Notes under the pieces: model-generated
What the model saw: only the letters and a program-made list of their open reading frames with translations
The model's database searches: none
Told to the model about the DNA's origin: nothing
In this document: positions 1 to 7,953 of the stretch, piece by piece
Layout: each line of letters begins with the position of its first letter
Position numbering within the stretch: position 1 is the stretch's first letter
Position numbers and translations under genes: made by a program
IMG/VR virus record: IMGVR_UViG_3300032287_002311
Coordinates: 1 to 22,424 of that record
Length of the DNA: 22,424 nt
Strand: one strand, 5' to 3'
Source: a virus

Positions 1-201
1 GACGAGCGCAAAATTATTCATGCGCCAGCGTGTATAACCATTGAAGCAAATAAACATCATGGCGTAAAATCGCTCACAGATGTTGTGTGGTATTGTATTC
101 ACGCCACCGATTGCACCGATACAGACGAAATTGATGAAGTGTTAATAGTGGCTGGCGATAACGCGCAAGCCCGTGAATTGGCCCAGTGCCTTCAGGAGTA
201 A
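1..201 (+). CDS. 3' end of an unknown phage gene (partial)
   Basis: The first frame is open from base 1 to a TAA at 199-201, giving 66 residues without a start, so the gene begins outside the window. The tail reads as a normal folded protein end (DEVLIVAGDNAQARELAQCL near the stop). Its last codons contain the AGGAG that serves the next gene, whose ATG lies 3 bases after the stop, so the two are probably co-transcribed and coupled. I do not recognise the family. Its place just before the ejection-type proteins suggests a virion or tail-related role, but that is inference from position only. Confidence 0.6.
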   Translation, partial: DERKIIHAPACITIEANKHHGVKSLTDVVWYCIHATDCTDTDEIDEVLIVAGDNAQARELAQCLQE

Positions 202-204
202 ATT

Positions 205-960
205 ATGCCATGGTCGTTTATTATCCCCGCTGCGGTTAGCCTTTTTGGCGCAAGCAAACAAGCAAGCGCCGCCAAATCTGCTGCGGCTGCAACACAAGCT
301 GCTACCGATGAGGCCACGCAACTTCAGCGTGAAATGTACCAACAGACTCGTGAAGATCAAGCTCCCTATCGTGAGGCTGGCTATAACGCATTAGCCCAGA
401 TGCAACGCACGGCTGGCAATGTACCTGGCGCGTTTAAGTTTGGTGCAGGCGATTTTACTGCTGACCCAGGTTACGCATTTCGTTTGGCAGAAGGTCAAAA
501 AGCACTTGAACGTCAGGCCGCTGCTCGTGGTGGTTTGATTTCTGGCCGCGCTTTAAAAGAAGCTGGCCGCTATGGTCAAGAGATGGGTTCACAAGAATTT
601 GGTAACGCTTTCAATCGAGCGCTAACGTCATACAACACTGGCGTGGCTAGTGAAAACCAGTTGTATAACCGTCAAGCGGCATTGTCTGGTATTGGTCAAA
701 CTGCTACTAATTTAGTTGGTCAAGCCGGTCAAAATTACGGAACGTCTGTTGGTAATGCTTTGATTAACCAAGGCGCTAATGTAGGCAACGCTCGTATGGC
801 CGCCGCTAGTGCGTATGGATCTGCTTTGTCAGGTATTGGCTCTGCCTATGGTAGAAATCCTGTTAGTTTTGGTAGCTTGTACGGCGGTCGTGGTGGATAT
901 TCAGGCGCGGGTCAAGTAAACCCTATATCCGGCGAATACATGGGTTCGGTTGAATTCTAA
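205..960 (+). CDS. Internal virion / DNA-transfer-like protein
   Basis: This 251-residue protein resembles the phage proteins usually named DNA transfer or internal virion protein in podovirus-like genomes. It has a short hydrophobic N-terminus (about 3-15), an Ala/Gln-rich helical segment (20-50), the APYREAGYNAL segment (53-63), and the block DPGYAFRLAEGQKALERQAA followed by ARGGLISGRALKEAGRYG (87-124), which I recognise as a recurrent phage motif. The C-terminus is Gly/Ala/Tyr/Ser-rich and probably flexible. The start is set by AGGAG at 194-198, seven bases before the ATG. It is followed by two more large proteins of similar style on the same strand, as expected for an ejection-protein set that enters the cell with the DNA. 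Family-level recognition is from memory; the exact role (P22 gp7/gp16-like or tail-associated) is inferred. Confidence 0.65.
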   Translation: MPWSFIIPAAVSLFGASKQASAAKSAAAATQAATDEATQLQREMYQQTREDQAPYREAGYNALAQMQRTAGNVPGAFKFGAGDFTADPGYAFRLAEGQKALERQAAARGGLISGRALKEAGRYGQEMGSQEFGNAFNRALTSYNTGVASENQLYNRQAALSGIGQTATNLVGQAGQNYGTSVGNALINQGANVGNARMAAASAYGSALSGIGSAYGRNPVSFGSLYGGRGGYSGAGQVNPISGEYMGSVEF

Positions 961-969
961 AGGACGATC

Positions 970-2400
970 ATGGCGTTAAATTTTGGTCTTTTAAATACTA
1001 ATCTGCCTGGCGAAATTGCTGGCAGCGTACAACGTGGTCAAGACGAAGCGCTGCGTAATCAAATGGCGCAGCAGCAATTAAAAACTAGCGCAATGCAGCA
1101 AGAGTCTGCACAGATGCAACTTGAGCAAGCTAAACGCGAGCGTGATTCTTTGGCTAAATTGCAAGCCACTTTTGTTGCCAACGGCAAGTCGCCCGACATG
1201 CGTGCCAATTTTCAAGAGATGATGCAATCTGGCATCCCTCAGTTTATGGACATTGGCCTCAAAGGTATGCAAGCCCTTGAACGCCAGGCTAATGTATCTA
1301 GGATTCTTGGTGGTATGCCTACTGGAGCGCCAGCACCCGCTGAAGCGCCAGCTGCTGCGCCTGCGCCGTCCATGATGCGTCAGCCCGCACCTATGCCTGC
1401 TCAGAACGCTCTGGGTACTGGTATGTATGGCATGGAGCCTGCCGCGCCAGTTAATGCTTTAGCCGCTAGACCATCTGGTGCATATACACCGGTTATGCCT
1501 CGCAATGCTTTGGCCGCGCCTACTGGTGCGCCAGTAATGAGCGACATTGAAAACACTTATCGCAAGATTGACCAACTTCACGCGATTGGTGAGCATGAGC
1601 TTGCTAAATCACTTGAACAACGTGTTAAGGATAAGTTGCCGCCTACTGCCGTACAAGAGTTTGAGTACGCTAAGAAAAATGGTTTTGCGGGAACTTTTGA
1701 ACAATTTAAAACACTTCAAGCCCCTCGTACTACAGTTAATGTGCCTGTTAATGTCAGCACCGAGAAAAAGTATGGTGAGCGATTTGGTGGCCTAATTGCC
1801 GATGCCGATGCCGCTAAGTTAAGCGCTGCTGAAAGCGCACCAGCGGCAGCGGCAAACGCTGATCGTATTATTGATTTGATTTCAACTGGTAAAATTATTA
1901 CAGGTACAGGCGCAAATGTACGTTTGCAAATGGCTAAAGCGCTTAACCTTGCTGGTGGAAATGATTCGGAAAAGGTTCGTAATACCGAAGTGCTTATTTC
2001 GTCATTGGCCGAAACAACACTGGGTGCAATCAAGTCGTCAAACCTTGGCGCGGGTCAAGGCTTTACCAACGCCGATCGAGACTTCTTGGAAAAAGCCAAA
2101 GCCGGTCAACTTACCTATGATGCAAAGTCATTAACCGAGTTGGCCCGACTAGCGCGTCTTGCTGCTGAAAAGAGTGCTGAAAGCTGGAATACACGGGTTA
2201 AGAAAATACCCGCCTCTGCGCTTGAAGGTACTGGTATTTCTACAGAGCCAGTGATTGTGCCACCTCGTAAAGTGTCATCCGTGATGAACATTCCTGCCGG
2301 CGCAATTGAAATGCTTAAAAACGGTACGGGAACTCGTGAACAGTTTGATGCACAATTTGGCCCAGGATCAGCAGATCGGGTTTTACCCAAAGGAAAATAA
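970..2400 (+). CDS. Internal virion / ejection-type structural protein
   Basis: A 476-residue protein. Residues about 15-100 are a Gln/Lys/Glu/Ala-rich helical, probably coiled-coil segment. Residues about 115-195 are an Ala/Pro/Met-rich low-complexity linker with repeated APAPAEAPAAAPAP-like runs. The C-terminal half is helical and includes GQGFTNADRDFLEKAKAG (about 363-380), a segment often seen in phage virion proteins. This layout of coiled coil, disordered linker and helical C-terminus fits an internal or ejected virion protein. An AAGGA at 960-964 precedes the ATG, 9 bases after the previous stop. The product is named from family style and neighbours; no enzymatic motif is visible. Confidence 0.55.
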   Translation: MALNFGLLNTNLPGEIAGSVQRGQDEALRNQMAQQQLKTSAMQQESAQMQLEQAKRERDSLAKLQATFVANGKSPDMRANFQEMMQSGIPQFMDIGLKGMQALERQANVSRILGGMPTGAPAPAEAPAAAPAPSMMRQPAPMPAQNALGTGMYGMEPAAPVNALAARPSGAYTPVMPRNALAAPTGAPVMSDIENTYRKIDQLHAIGEHELAKSLEQRVKDKLPPTAVQEFEYAKKNGFAGTFEQFKTLQAPRTTVNVPVNVSTEKKYGERFGGLIADADAAKLSAAESAPAAAANADRIIDLISTGKIITGTGANVRLQMAKALNLAGGNDSEKVRNTEVLISSLAETTLGAIKSSNLGAGQGFTNADRDFLEKAKAGQLTYDAKSLTELARLARLAAEKSAESWNTRVKKIPASALEGTGISTEPVIVPPRKVSSVMNIPAGAIEMLKNGTGTREQFDAQFGPGSADRVLPKGK

Positions 2401-4335
2401 ATGGCTGAAAATCCTTTTGCCAAATTTGCAGCACAGCCCGCGCAATCGGATAATCCGTTTGCTCAATTTGCAGCCACTCCAGCAAGTAGCGAAATTCCCG
2501 CTGCTCGCCGTAGTTATTCATTAAGTCAAGTACCCCTCGAAGCTGGTAAAAATTTACCGGCCAGCGCTGGTCAATTTGTCAGCGGCGTGGTGCAGGCTGT
2601 TACAAGTCCTTTGCAAACTTTGACAGGCATCCTCGATTTGGGTGCGGGTGCTTTGCGCAACTCGTTGCCTAAAAGCGTGTCAGGTTTTATCGACAAGTTT
2701 GACGCAGATCCTGCCGCAGCTCAACGTGCAAGCGAGGTGGCGTCTGCTGTCGGGGGCATATACAAAGATCGATACGGTAATTACGAATCGATTAAGCGCA
2801 CATTTGCTGAAGACCCCGTGGGTACTGCTGCTGACTTGTCTACATTGTTGACAGGTGGTGGCGCGGCAGCCAGTAAGCTGGGCGCTACTCAAACTGGTGC
2901 TGCGGTGTCAAAAGCCGGAGCCATGATCAATCCAATGCGTCCCCTTGCGCCGGTGATTGAAGTGCCTGTAAAACTTGCAGGTAGAGGTGTTAGTGCTGTT
3001 TACAACGCTCTTGATCCCAAGTCCACAGCGTACCTGACTGCTGCGGAAGGTCGTGGCCCACAGATCGTTAACGCACTACGCAATCAGACTGAAATCGTGC
3101 CAGGTAGTATGCCTACTGCTGCACAAGCTGCTGCCCCCGTGGGAGCCACTCGGTTCTCTGCGATGGGTGAATCGGCAGCCCGTACTACACCAACTCCATT
3201 CTTTGAGCGCGAGCAAGCTCAAAAAGCAGCACAGTTGGCCGCAGTGCAGCAAGTGGGTAAAACGCCTGCTGAACTTAAAGCCGCTGAATCCATTCGTAGT
3301 GCTACAGCCAGAGAGTTGTATGGCATTTCCGATAAAGCCATGGTTCCTGCTGACAAGACGTTTACCGGCTTGTTGGATCGTCCATCAATGGACAAAGTAA
3401 TCGCTCGTGCAAGCGAGTTGGCCGCTGAAAAAGGCATTCCTTTCCAAATTGGTCAGAACCGTCCTCCTCAAACAATCGCATCGGCTATTCTGGACGCCGA
3501 AGGCAGACCTATGGGTGTGACCACAATCCCTGGAGAAGTGGCTAAGTACCCTGGTAGCAGTCTTCACATGATGAAGATGGCGTTTGATGACTTGATCAAA
3601 AACCCCGAACGGTTTGGCATCGGTGCAAATGAAGTGGGCGCAATCAATTCAACCCGTGGTAAGTTTTTAAACTGGGTTGAAGACAAAGCCCCTGATTACA
3701 AAACAGCACGGGAAACCTTTGCCGCTCAAAGTAAACCAATTAACCAAATGCAAGTGGGTCAGTTCCTTGAGGGCAAGTTGACTCCTGCTCTGGGTGAAGA
3801 GACAGCTCGTTTGCGTGCTGCTGGTTACGCTGGCGCTCTTGACCAGGCTCCCGGCACAATTAAGCGTGCCACCGGTCAATCTCGATTTGACGAGCTGAGT
3901 CAAGTCATGACTCCAGATCAGATCAAAGTGCTTGAGTCTGTGCGCGATGATCTGGCCCGTGCCAAGCTGGCCGAATCCCAAGCATCTGCCGCCCGTGGCG
4001 CTGGCCCTAATGTGAATCTGATGGGCACTGAGACACTGGGTAACGTGCGTGCTCCCAACTTCATCAACAACGTGACCACCGTAGCCAACGACATCCTGCG
4101 CCGATTGCAGGGTAAGCTAGATCAGAAGCTGGCTATCGAGTTGGCTGCCGAGATGCTTGATCCTGCGGCTGCCGCTGCGGCGCTTGAGAAAGCGCTGGCG
4201 CGTCAAGCCAAGGGTGAGAAAATGGCAGATCCTTTCAAGAAGACTGGTAAAGCTGCATCTCAGGTTCTTCGCACTCCTGCGGTAGTCAACATGTTGGCCC
4301 CACAATCTGAAAACCAAAACGCATTGGCACAGTAA
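2401..4335 (+). CDS. Large virion protein, probable ejection protein
   Basis: A 644-residue protein starting directly after the previous TAA, with AAAGGA about 7 bases upstream inside that gene. The N-terminus has two copies of an NPFA(K/Q)FAA element (residues about 4-11 and 18-25). An Ala/Gly-rich region follows with several amphipathic or hydrophobic helices (about 45-75 and 110-160), and then a long helical C-terminal part rich in Ala, Lys, Glu and Gln. No hydrolase or transglycosylase motif is evident. Size, composition and position as the third protein before the lysis cassette match the large ejection or internal core proteins of podovirus-like phages. A role in membrane penetration during genome delivery is inference. 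Its stop overlaps the next start by one base (TAATG). Confidence 0.5.
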   Translation: MAENPFAKFAAQPAQSDNPFAQFAATPASSEIPAARRSYSLSQVPLEAGKNLPASAGQFVSGVVQAVTSPLQTLTGILDLGAGALRNSLPKSVSGFIDKFDADPAAAQRASEVASAVGGIYKDRYGNYESIKRTFAEDPVGTAADLSTLLTGGGAAASKLGATQTGAAVSKAGAMINPMRPLAPVIEVPVKLAGRGVSAVYNALDPKSTAYLTAAEGRGPQIVNALRNQTEIVPGSMPTAAQAAAPVGATRFSAMGESAARTTPTPFFEREQAQKAAQLAAVQQVGKTPAELKAAESIRSATARELYGISDKAMVPADKTFTGLLDRPSMDKVIARASELAAEKGIPFQIGQNRPPQTIASAILDAEGRPMGVTTIPGEVAKYPGSSLHMMKMAFDDLIKNPERFGIGANEVGAINSTRGKFLNWVEDKAPDYKTARETFAAQSKPINQMQVGQFLEGKLTPALGEETARLRAAGYAGALDQAPGTIKRATGQSRFDELSQVMTPDQIKVLESVRDDLARAKLAESQASAARGAGPNVNLMGTETLGNVRAPNFINNVTTVANDILRRLQGKLDQKLAIELAAEMLDPAAAAAALEKALARQAKGEKMADPFKKTGKAASQVLRTPAVVNMLAPQSENQNALAQ

Positions 4336-4556
4336 TGGACACCCAAGTTTTATTCAACATCGCGGTAAGTTTGGCGGGGTTCTTAGGTGGCTGGGTGTTG
4401 AACAACATTTACCGATCATTGGAGCGCCTTGACACGGACGTGCGGGCTATGCCCTTGAACTACGTTACCCGCGATGATTACCGCGCCGACATGCGCGAAG
4501 TTAAAGACATGCTCGGTAAAATTTTTGACAAACTAGATAGCAAGGTTGACAAATGA
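4335..4556 (+). CDS. Small membrane protein with one N-terminal TM helix
   Basis: A 73-residue protein with a hydrophobic helix at about residues 5-25 (NIAVSLAGFLGGWVLNNIY). A charged soluble tail follows, ending in a helical segment (about 50-73) rich in Lys, Asp and Met. The ATG shares one base with the preceding TAA. Position at the head of a run of membrane and lysis genes suggests a holin accessory, antiholin or virion-associated membrane protein, but there is no diagnostic motif. The tail pattern YVTRDDYRADMREVKDMLGK is familiar from many phages as a small uncharacterised protein. I treat it as unknown function with a membrane location. Confidence 0.6.
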   Translation: MDTQVLFNIAVSLAGFLGGWVLNNIYRSLERLDTDVRAMPLNYVTRDDYRADMREVKDMLGKIFDKLDSKVDK

Positions 4557-4841
4557 ATGCGAGTGCTGCTTTTTCTACTGCTGTTGCTGCTATCAAGGGC
4601 TACGGCCAAAGAGTCATGTCTTATCTCCGACTTCTATGGGCTAAGTTGGCTCGGAAATCCGAGTGAGCGCCATCAGCGGCTGTCTGAGTGGCTAATCACC
4701 AACGGTGACTCGTGTAGATCAGAGCAACTGGTAGGTATTTGGAATAATTTGGCGCTGTGGGCTGGCGCAGCAGATAGCGCAGACTTACGAAGCAAGGTTT
4801 TGTATTACTACGCAAGGGCGATTGAGAGGGAAAAGAAATGA
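4557..4841 (+). CDS. Small exported protein with signal peptide
   Basis: A 94-residue protein beginning MRV followed by a Leu-rich core (LLFLLLLLLS) and an ATA site near residue 17, the pattern of a type I signal peptide. No lipobox is seen. The mature part has two Cys (about 21 and 53), consistent with a periplasmic disulfide, and a helical C-terminus ending YYYARAIEREKK. Proteins with the WNNLALWAGAADSA segment recur in phages beside lysis genes; I know no function. It could be a periplasmic lysis accessory, filling a spanin-like niche, but lacks a clear Rz or Rz1 pattern. The start follows the previous TGA directly (TGAATG). A second ATG four bases upstream opens a different short frame, see findings. 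Confidence 0.55.
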   Translation: MRVLLFLLLLLLSRATAKESCLISDFYGLSWLGNPSERHQRLSEWLITNGDSCRSEQLVGIWNNLALWAGAADSADLRSKVLYYYARAIEREKK

Positions 4842-5074
4842 TCACTCTAAACAAATGGTATCCGTTAGTTCAACCCACCCACACCGCTAGGCAGATGGCG
4901 TTTGACAAAGCAGTAGAAAAAGTTCAAGAAGATTACAGATATGCAATGGAATGTCTTAAACAAGTTAGAAAAACTCAAGATTTGGAAGTGGAACTCTACA
5001 ATAAGCGTGGACAACAAAACGCCATCGAACTTGGATCCTTTGAAGACCGCAGACGATTTCAAATCTTTGTATGA
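4838..5074 (+). CDS. Hypothetical small protein
   Basis: A 78-residue charged, mostly helical protein with no membrane segment. Residues about 20-60 are rich in Lys, Glu, Gln and Arg and could form a coiled coil. The start overlaps the previous stop by four bases (ATGA), and AGAGGGA lies about 8 bases upstream. It sits between two membrane or exported genes of the lysis cassette, so coupling to lysis is likely from position. I do not recognise the family. Confidence 0.5.
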   Translation: MITLNKWYPLVQPTHTARQMAFDKAVEKVQEDYRYAMECLKQVRKTQDLEVELYNKRGQQNAIELGSFEDRRRFQIFV

Positions 5075-5081
5075 GGGCAAC

Positions 5082-5324
5082 ATGGAAAACACAACAAGCA
5101 CTAAAGAAAAACTGACGCTGTATGTGACCCTAATGGTCAGCACCACATTGTGCATTTCTGTTCTGTCAATGGTCTTTGCATTTATGTTGGGTTTGTGGGC
5201 CAAGGAAGTGGACAACGCTGAGATATTCAAGATGATTAGCCCCGCCTTTAGCACTCTGATTGGCGGCATGATTGGCTTTCTGAGTGGTATCAAACTAATG
5301 CAGAATGAGGATGACAAGAAATGA
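5082..5324 (+). CDS. Small two-TM membrane protein, holin-like
   Basis: An 80-residue protein with two hydrophobic segments, about 11-37 and 54-72, separated by a short charged loop (KEVDNAEIFK), and with charged ends. I chose the ATG at 5082 because GAGGG at 5073-5077 precedes it at normal spacing. The longer open frame upstream (from 4941) is antiphase to, and covered by, the preceding gene. Two close TM helices and a charged tail fit a class II holin or antiholin topology, and the neighbour immediately downstream is a recognisable holin. This could therefore be the antiholin or a second holin. That role is inferred from topology and context only. Confidence 0.55.
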   Translation: MENTTSTKEKLTLYVTLMVSTTLCISVLSMVFAFMLGLWAKEVDNAEIFKMISPAFSTLIGGMIGFLSGIKLMQNEDDKK

Positions 5325-5728
5325 TCGGACTAGACGCACTCCTGAACGTGGGCGGCAAGCTCATCGACAAGTTAATCCCTGACCCAGAGGCCAAAGCCAA
5401 AGCGCAGCTTGAGTTGCAAAAGATGGCGCAGGATGGTGAACTGGCCAAGATGGCCAACGAAACTGAACTGTACAAAACTGAGCAAAACAACCTCACACAG
5501 CGTATGCAAGCCGACATGGGGTCTGACTCTTGGCTGTCCAAAAATATACGCCCTATGACGCTTATATTCCTTTTGGCGGCCTATTCTGGCTTTGCTGTTG
5601 CGTCTATTTTTGAATACGAAACTCGTGGCGCTTATGTTGAGTTGCTTGGCCAATGGGGAATGCTCGTCATGTCGTTCTATTTTGGTGGCCGTACCATGGA
5701 AAAGATTGCTGACAGGATTAAAAAATGA
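5321..5728 (+). CDS. Holin, GTA 3-TM-like family
   Basis: A 135-residue protein. Residues 20-65 are a soluble helical segment, followed by SWLSKNIRPMTLIFLLAAYS (about 70-89), which begins the first TM helix (about 79-97). A second hydrophobic segment lies at 105-123, then a basic tail. The SW-x-(S/A)-KNIRP entry into the membrane segment is typical of the family called 3TMs phage holin (GTA_holin_3TM) in domain databases, recognised here from memory. It would make pores in the inner membrane to release or activate the endolysin encoded next. ATGA overlaps occur at both ends (with 5082-5324 and 5725-6153), so translation is coupled through the lysis genes. Confidence 0.75.
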   Translation: MIGLDALLNVGGKLIDKLIPDPEAKAKAQLELQKMAQDGELAKMANETELYKTEQNNLTQRMQADMGSDSWLSKNIRPMTLIFLLAAYSGFAVASIFEYETRGAYVELLGQWGMLVMSFYFGGRTMEKIADRIKK

Positions 5729-6153
5729 ACCTTACAGAACACTTCACACTTGACGAGCTGACACACACGGACCACCGTGAGTTGGACAACACACCTAACG
5801 ATGCAGAACTTGAAAACCTTAAACGCTTGGCCGAATTTCTTGAAGACCTCAAAGTCGTACTTGGAGGCAAGCCCATCATGGTCAACTCAGCCTTCCGATC
5901 AAAAGCTGTCAATGACGCTGTGGGCAGTAAAGATACTTCTCAGCATCGCATCGGCTGTGCTGCTGACATTCGTGTACCCGCTATGACTCCCGACCAAGTA
6001 GTCCGTGCCGTCATTGCATCGGACCTTGGCTACGATCAGGTAATCCGTGAGTTTGACCGGTGGACACATATCAGCATTCCTAATCAAGCTACTGGATCAC
6101 CCCGCAAACAAGCCTTGATCATTGACAAGGCGGGGACTCGGGTGTTTGCATAG
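5725..6153 (+). CDS. Endolysin, peptidase M15A-like (D,D-carboxypeptidase fold)
   Basis: A 142-residue protein of the compact M15 peptidase family that cleaves peptide cross-links in peptidoglycan. Visible motifs are SAFRS (55-59), QHRIGCAADI (73-82) giving the zinc ligands His74 and Asp81, and WTHIS (113-117) giving the third ligand His115. A PDQVVRAVI helix lies between. Length matches phage M15A-only endolysins. There is no signal peptide, so export depends on the holin encoded directly upstream. The start overlaps the holin stop (ATGA). The 3' end runs 35 bases into the convergent minus-strand gene at 6119-6304, with no clear terminator between them. Confidence 0.85.
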   Translation: MNLTEHFTLDELTHTDHRELDNTPNDAELENLKRLAEFLEDLKVVLGGKPIMVNSAFRSKAVNDAVGSKDTSQHRIGCAADIRVPAMTPDQVVRAVIASDLGYDQVIREFDRWTHISIPNQATGSPRKQALIIDKAGTRVFA

Positions 6154-6304
6154 TCTTGTAGTACTTGGCAGGCATCGGGGCTTTCTTTTCAAGAAGTGCC
6201 CTTAGCCACTCCGCACCGCCAAGTTGTTGCAAAATCATCCATTGCTTGTCAGTCAATCGGATTTGTCGGCCTACAAGTGGCGCTGGTGGTTTGGGACGAG
6301 GCAT
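6119..6304 (-). CDS. Small hypothetical phage protein
   Basis: A 61-residue protein. The core RQIRLTDKQWMILQQLGG followed by AEWLRALLEK (about 13-40) is a pattern I have met in small phage proteins of unknown function; it looks like a short helical DNA-associated domain. Translation is well supported: TGAGGAG lies 6-7 bases before the ATG, and the ATG overlaps the stop of the upstream gene (TAATG). The C-terminus is antisense to the last 35 bases of the endolysin gene. It is the last gene of the leftward replication-side transcript. Confidence 0.6.
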   Translation of the reverse strand: MPRPKPPAPLVGRQIRLTDKQWMILQQLGGAEWLRALLEKKAPMPAKYYKTMQTPESPPCQ

Positions 6305-6510
6305 TACTTCTCCTCAGTGGCAAGGTGTAAATAAGCTGTTAAGCGCTTGATCTGCGCCTCACGGTACTTGCACATGGAATCTGCGTATTCTTTGGCAGTC
6401 TGGGCATCTAGCAGCTTGCGCTTACATTCTTCAAGTTCTTTAAGCGCCAGCATCTCAGCCGTTGGTACATCAAACATTGACTTGAAATAGGTTACGGTTT
6501 CTCTGAACAT
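6304..6510 (-). CDS. Small coiled-coil protein
   Basis: A 68-residue protein, mostly helical and strongly charged, with heptad-like spacing from about residue 20 to 60 (LALKELEECKRKLLDAQTAK onward). AAGGAG sits about 9 bases before the ATG in the leader GGAGTAATTGTAATG, which closely resembles that of the SSB gene at 11028 (GGAGTAAATGTAATG). It lies 36 bases downstream of the helicase stop, behind a near-perfect palindrome. No function is recognisable; it could be a dimeric adaptor. Confidence 0.55.
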   Translation of the reverse strand: MFRETVTYFKSMFDVPTAEMLALKELEECKRKLLDAQTAKEYADSMCKYREAQIKRLTAYLHLATEEK

Positions 6511-6531
6511 TACAATTACTCCTTAGTTATG

Positions 6532-6552
6532 GTGTGACACAGTGTATCACAC
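6532..6552. repeat. 21-bp near-perfect palindrome at helicase 3' end
   Basis: The stretch GTGTGA-N9-TCACAC is a perfect 6-bp inverted repeat. The central nine bases (CACAGTGTA) continue the symmetry except for one pair. The helicase stop codon (6547-6549) lies inside it. It can form a hairpin in leftward RNA or be a protein site. It lacks a U-tract, so it is not a standard terminator. A related word, GTGTAGCACAGTGT, occurs at 12941-12954 in the promoter of the same operon. Confidence 0.6.
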
Positions 6553-7953
6553 ATTTTTAGACATGCGGTATTGTTTAACTGCATTTCGTAGGCCAGCCTG
6601 CGTGGTTGCCTTTTCATCGAGTGCCAGAGCCTGAGCCTGATCCAGTGTGCCTTGGCACATGATGCGGTGGCAGATTACCGGCACACCCTGACCCTGACGG
6701 CGCACACGGGCGTTAAACTGCTCGTACAGGTCCAATGACCAGTTGAGGCCGTACCACACAAGGATGTGACCATTGTTTTGTAGGCCATCAATTCCGTGAC
6801 CCATTGATGCTGGATGACCAATCATCAAGGAGCAGTCGCCAGTCTTCCAGCGGTGCATGGCGTTGGTCAATGATGACTCGCTTTTACACTCGGTCAGATT
6901 AATCGGATCGAGGTGTTTGAACTTGTCCATGATCCGCTGTGCATCGGAGCGGTAAGCGTAAGCGCACAGCACAGGTGAGCCTTGGGCTTCGTCAAGGATC
7001 TCCTCAAGCGCTTCGAGTTTAAGGTCGTGCACCGGTTCCCACAGGGGCATCCCTGCCACGGGGTACATTGCACCATTGGAGAACTGGAGGCACTTGTTGG
7101 TCAGGGCGGCTTGGTTAAACGCTTCGATTTCCTTGCCACTGTCCAGCACCATGAAGAACTCTTTTTCCAGCCGTTCGTATTTGGTACGCAACTCATCGGG
7201 CATCTCGATCTCGACATCGTTGACCATCAAGTCGGGCAGCGGGTTGTAGTCCTCAGCGCTCATCTCAAGCGTGATGTCACCGATCAGCTTCTTGATCGTG
7301 TCCTCGGTGTCTTCATAAGGCACTTCTTTGTACGGTCCGACCTTCTTGTAAAAGCGGGTGCGGAAAGCTGTCTTTGATGTGCCCAAGCGAGTGCCCTTGT
7401 CCACCACAAGGAACTGACCATGCAGGTCTTTGTAGCCGTTGCTGGCCGGTGTTCCCGTCAGGCCCGTGGTCCAACTAAACTCATCCAGAATCTTTTTGAC
7501 TGCCTTGACTCGATTGGTTGCCGAGTTCTTGCACTTGCTGATCTCGTCCCAAACCACACCGTTGAACGGCATCGGCTTGTCTTTCTTGACAAAGTAGGTC
7601 TGTAAGGTTTCGGCCAGCCAGCCAAGGTTCTCGTAGTTGATCATGTACACGTCAGCAGGGCGCAGCAGGGCGCGGGTGCGTTGGTCCTTTGTGCCCGTGA
7701 CCATGCTGAACTTGAGGTGCTTGGTGTGCTCCCACTTCGCAGCCTCTTGCCTCCACACCAGCCGGATAACCCTGATCGGGGCCACGATGATCACACCCCG
7801 TAGGAACTGGGTGCGGATCAGGTGAGCCACCGAGGTCAAGGTGATCACGGTCTTACCCAGTCCCATGTCAAGCCACAGCATCGAGTTGGGTCGGGTGCAC
7901 TGGAAGTTGACGGCCTTTTGCTGGTAGCCGTGCAGTAAGTCGGGAGTCAGCAT
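6547..7953 (-). CDS. SNF2-type DEAD/DEAH helicase / translocase
   Basis: A 468-residue superfamily 2 ATPase of the compact SNF2 type common in phage replication modules. Seen motifs: Q-motif region LLHGYQQKAV (6-15), Walker A DMGLGKT (29-35), motif Ia VAPIRVI (57-63), Walker B with DEIS (136-139), motif III TGTPA (166-170), motif V SMGHGIDGLQ (383-392) and motif VI EQFNARVRRQGQ (411-422) with its arginine finger. Both RecA-like lobes are thus present and intact. It would use ATP to translocate on DNA, probably for replication restart or recombination. It overlaps the VRR-NUC gene by 7 bases, a gene pair commonly found together in phages. The ATG lies inside the end of that nuclease gene. Confidence 0.9.
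   Translation of the reverse strand: MLTPDLLHGYQQKAVNFQCTRPNSMLWLDMGLGKTVITLTSVAHLIRTQFLRGVIIVAPIRVIRLVWRQEAAKWEHTKHLKFSMVTGTKDQRTRALLRPADVYMINYENLGWLAETLQTYFVKKDKPMPFNGVVWDEISKCKNSATNRVKAVKKILDEFSWTTGLTGTPASNGYKDLHGQFLVVDKGTRLGTSKTAFRTRFYKKVGPYKEVPYEDTEDTIKKLIGDITLEMSAEDYNPLPDLMVNDVEIEMPDELRTKYERLEKEFFMVLDSGKEIEAFNQAALTNKCLQFSNGAMYPVAGMPLWEPVHDLKLEALEEILDEAQGSPVLCAYAYRSDAQRIMDKFKHLDPINLTECKSESSLTNAMHRWKTGDCSLMIGHPASMGHGIDGLQNNGHILVWYGLNWSLDLYEQFNARVRRQGQGVPVICHRIMCQGTLDQAQALALDEKATTQAGLRNAVKQYRMSKNV

Noticed and set aside
4941-5081. N-terminal extension of the two-TM protein
   Set aside because: It is antiphase to the well-supported 4838-5074 gene, and the ATG at 5082 has a good GAGGG site.
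4865-5317. 150-residue minus-strand frame opposite the lysis genes
   Set aside because: Shadow of overlapping plus-strand genes with consistent starts.
6100-6140. CCCCG...CGGGG with inner CCTTG/CAAGG as terminator of the lysis genes
   Set aside because: It lies inside the endolysin coding sequence, is interrupted by an asymmetric bulge, and has no following T-run.
6982-7377. 131-residue plus-strand frame inside the helicase gene
   Set aside because: Antisense shadow of a gene with all SF2 motifs intact; no ribosome-binding site or neighbour coupling.
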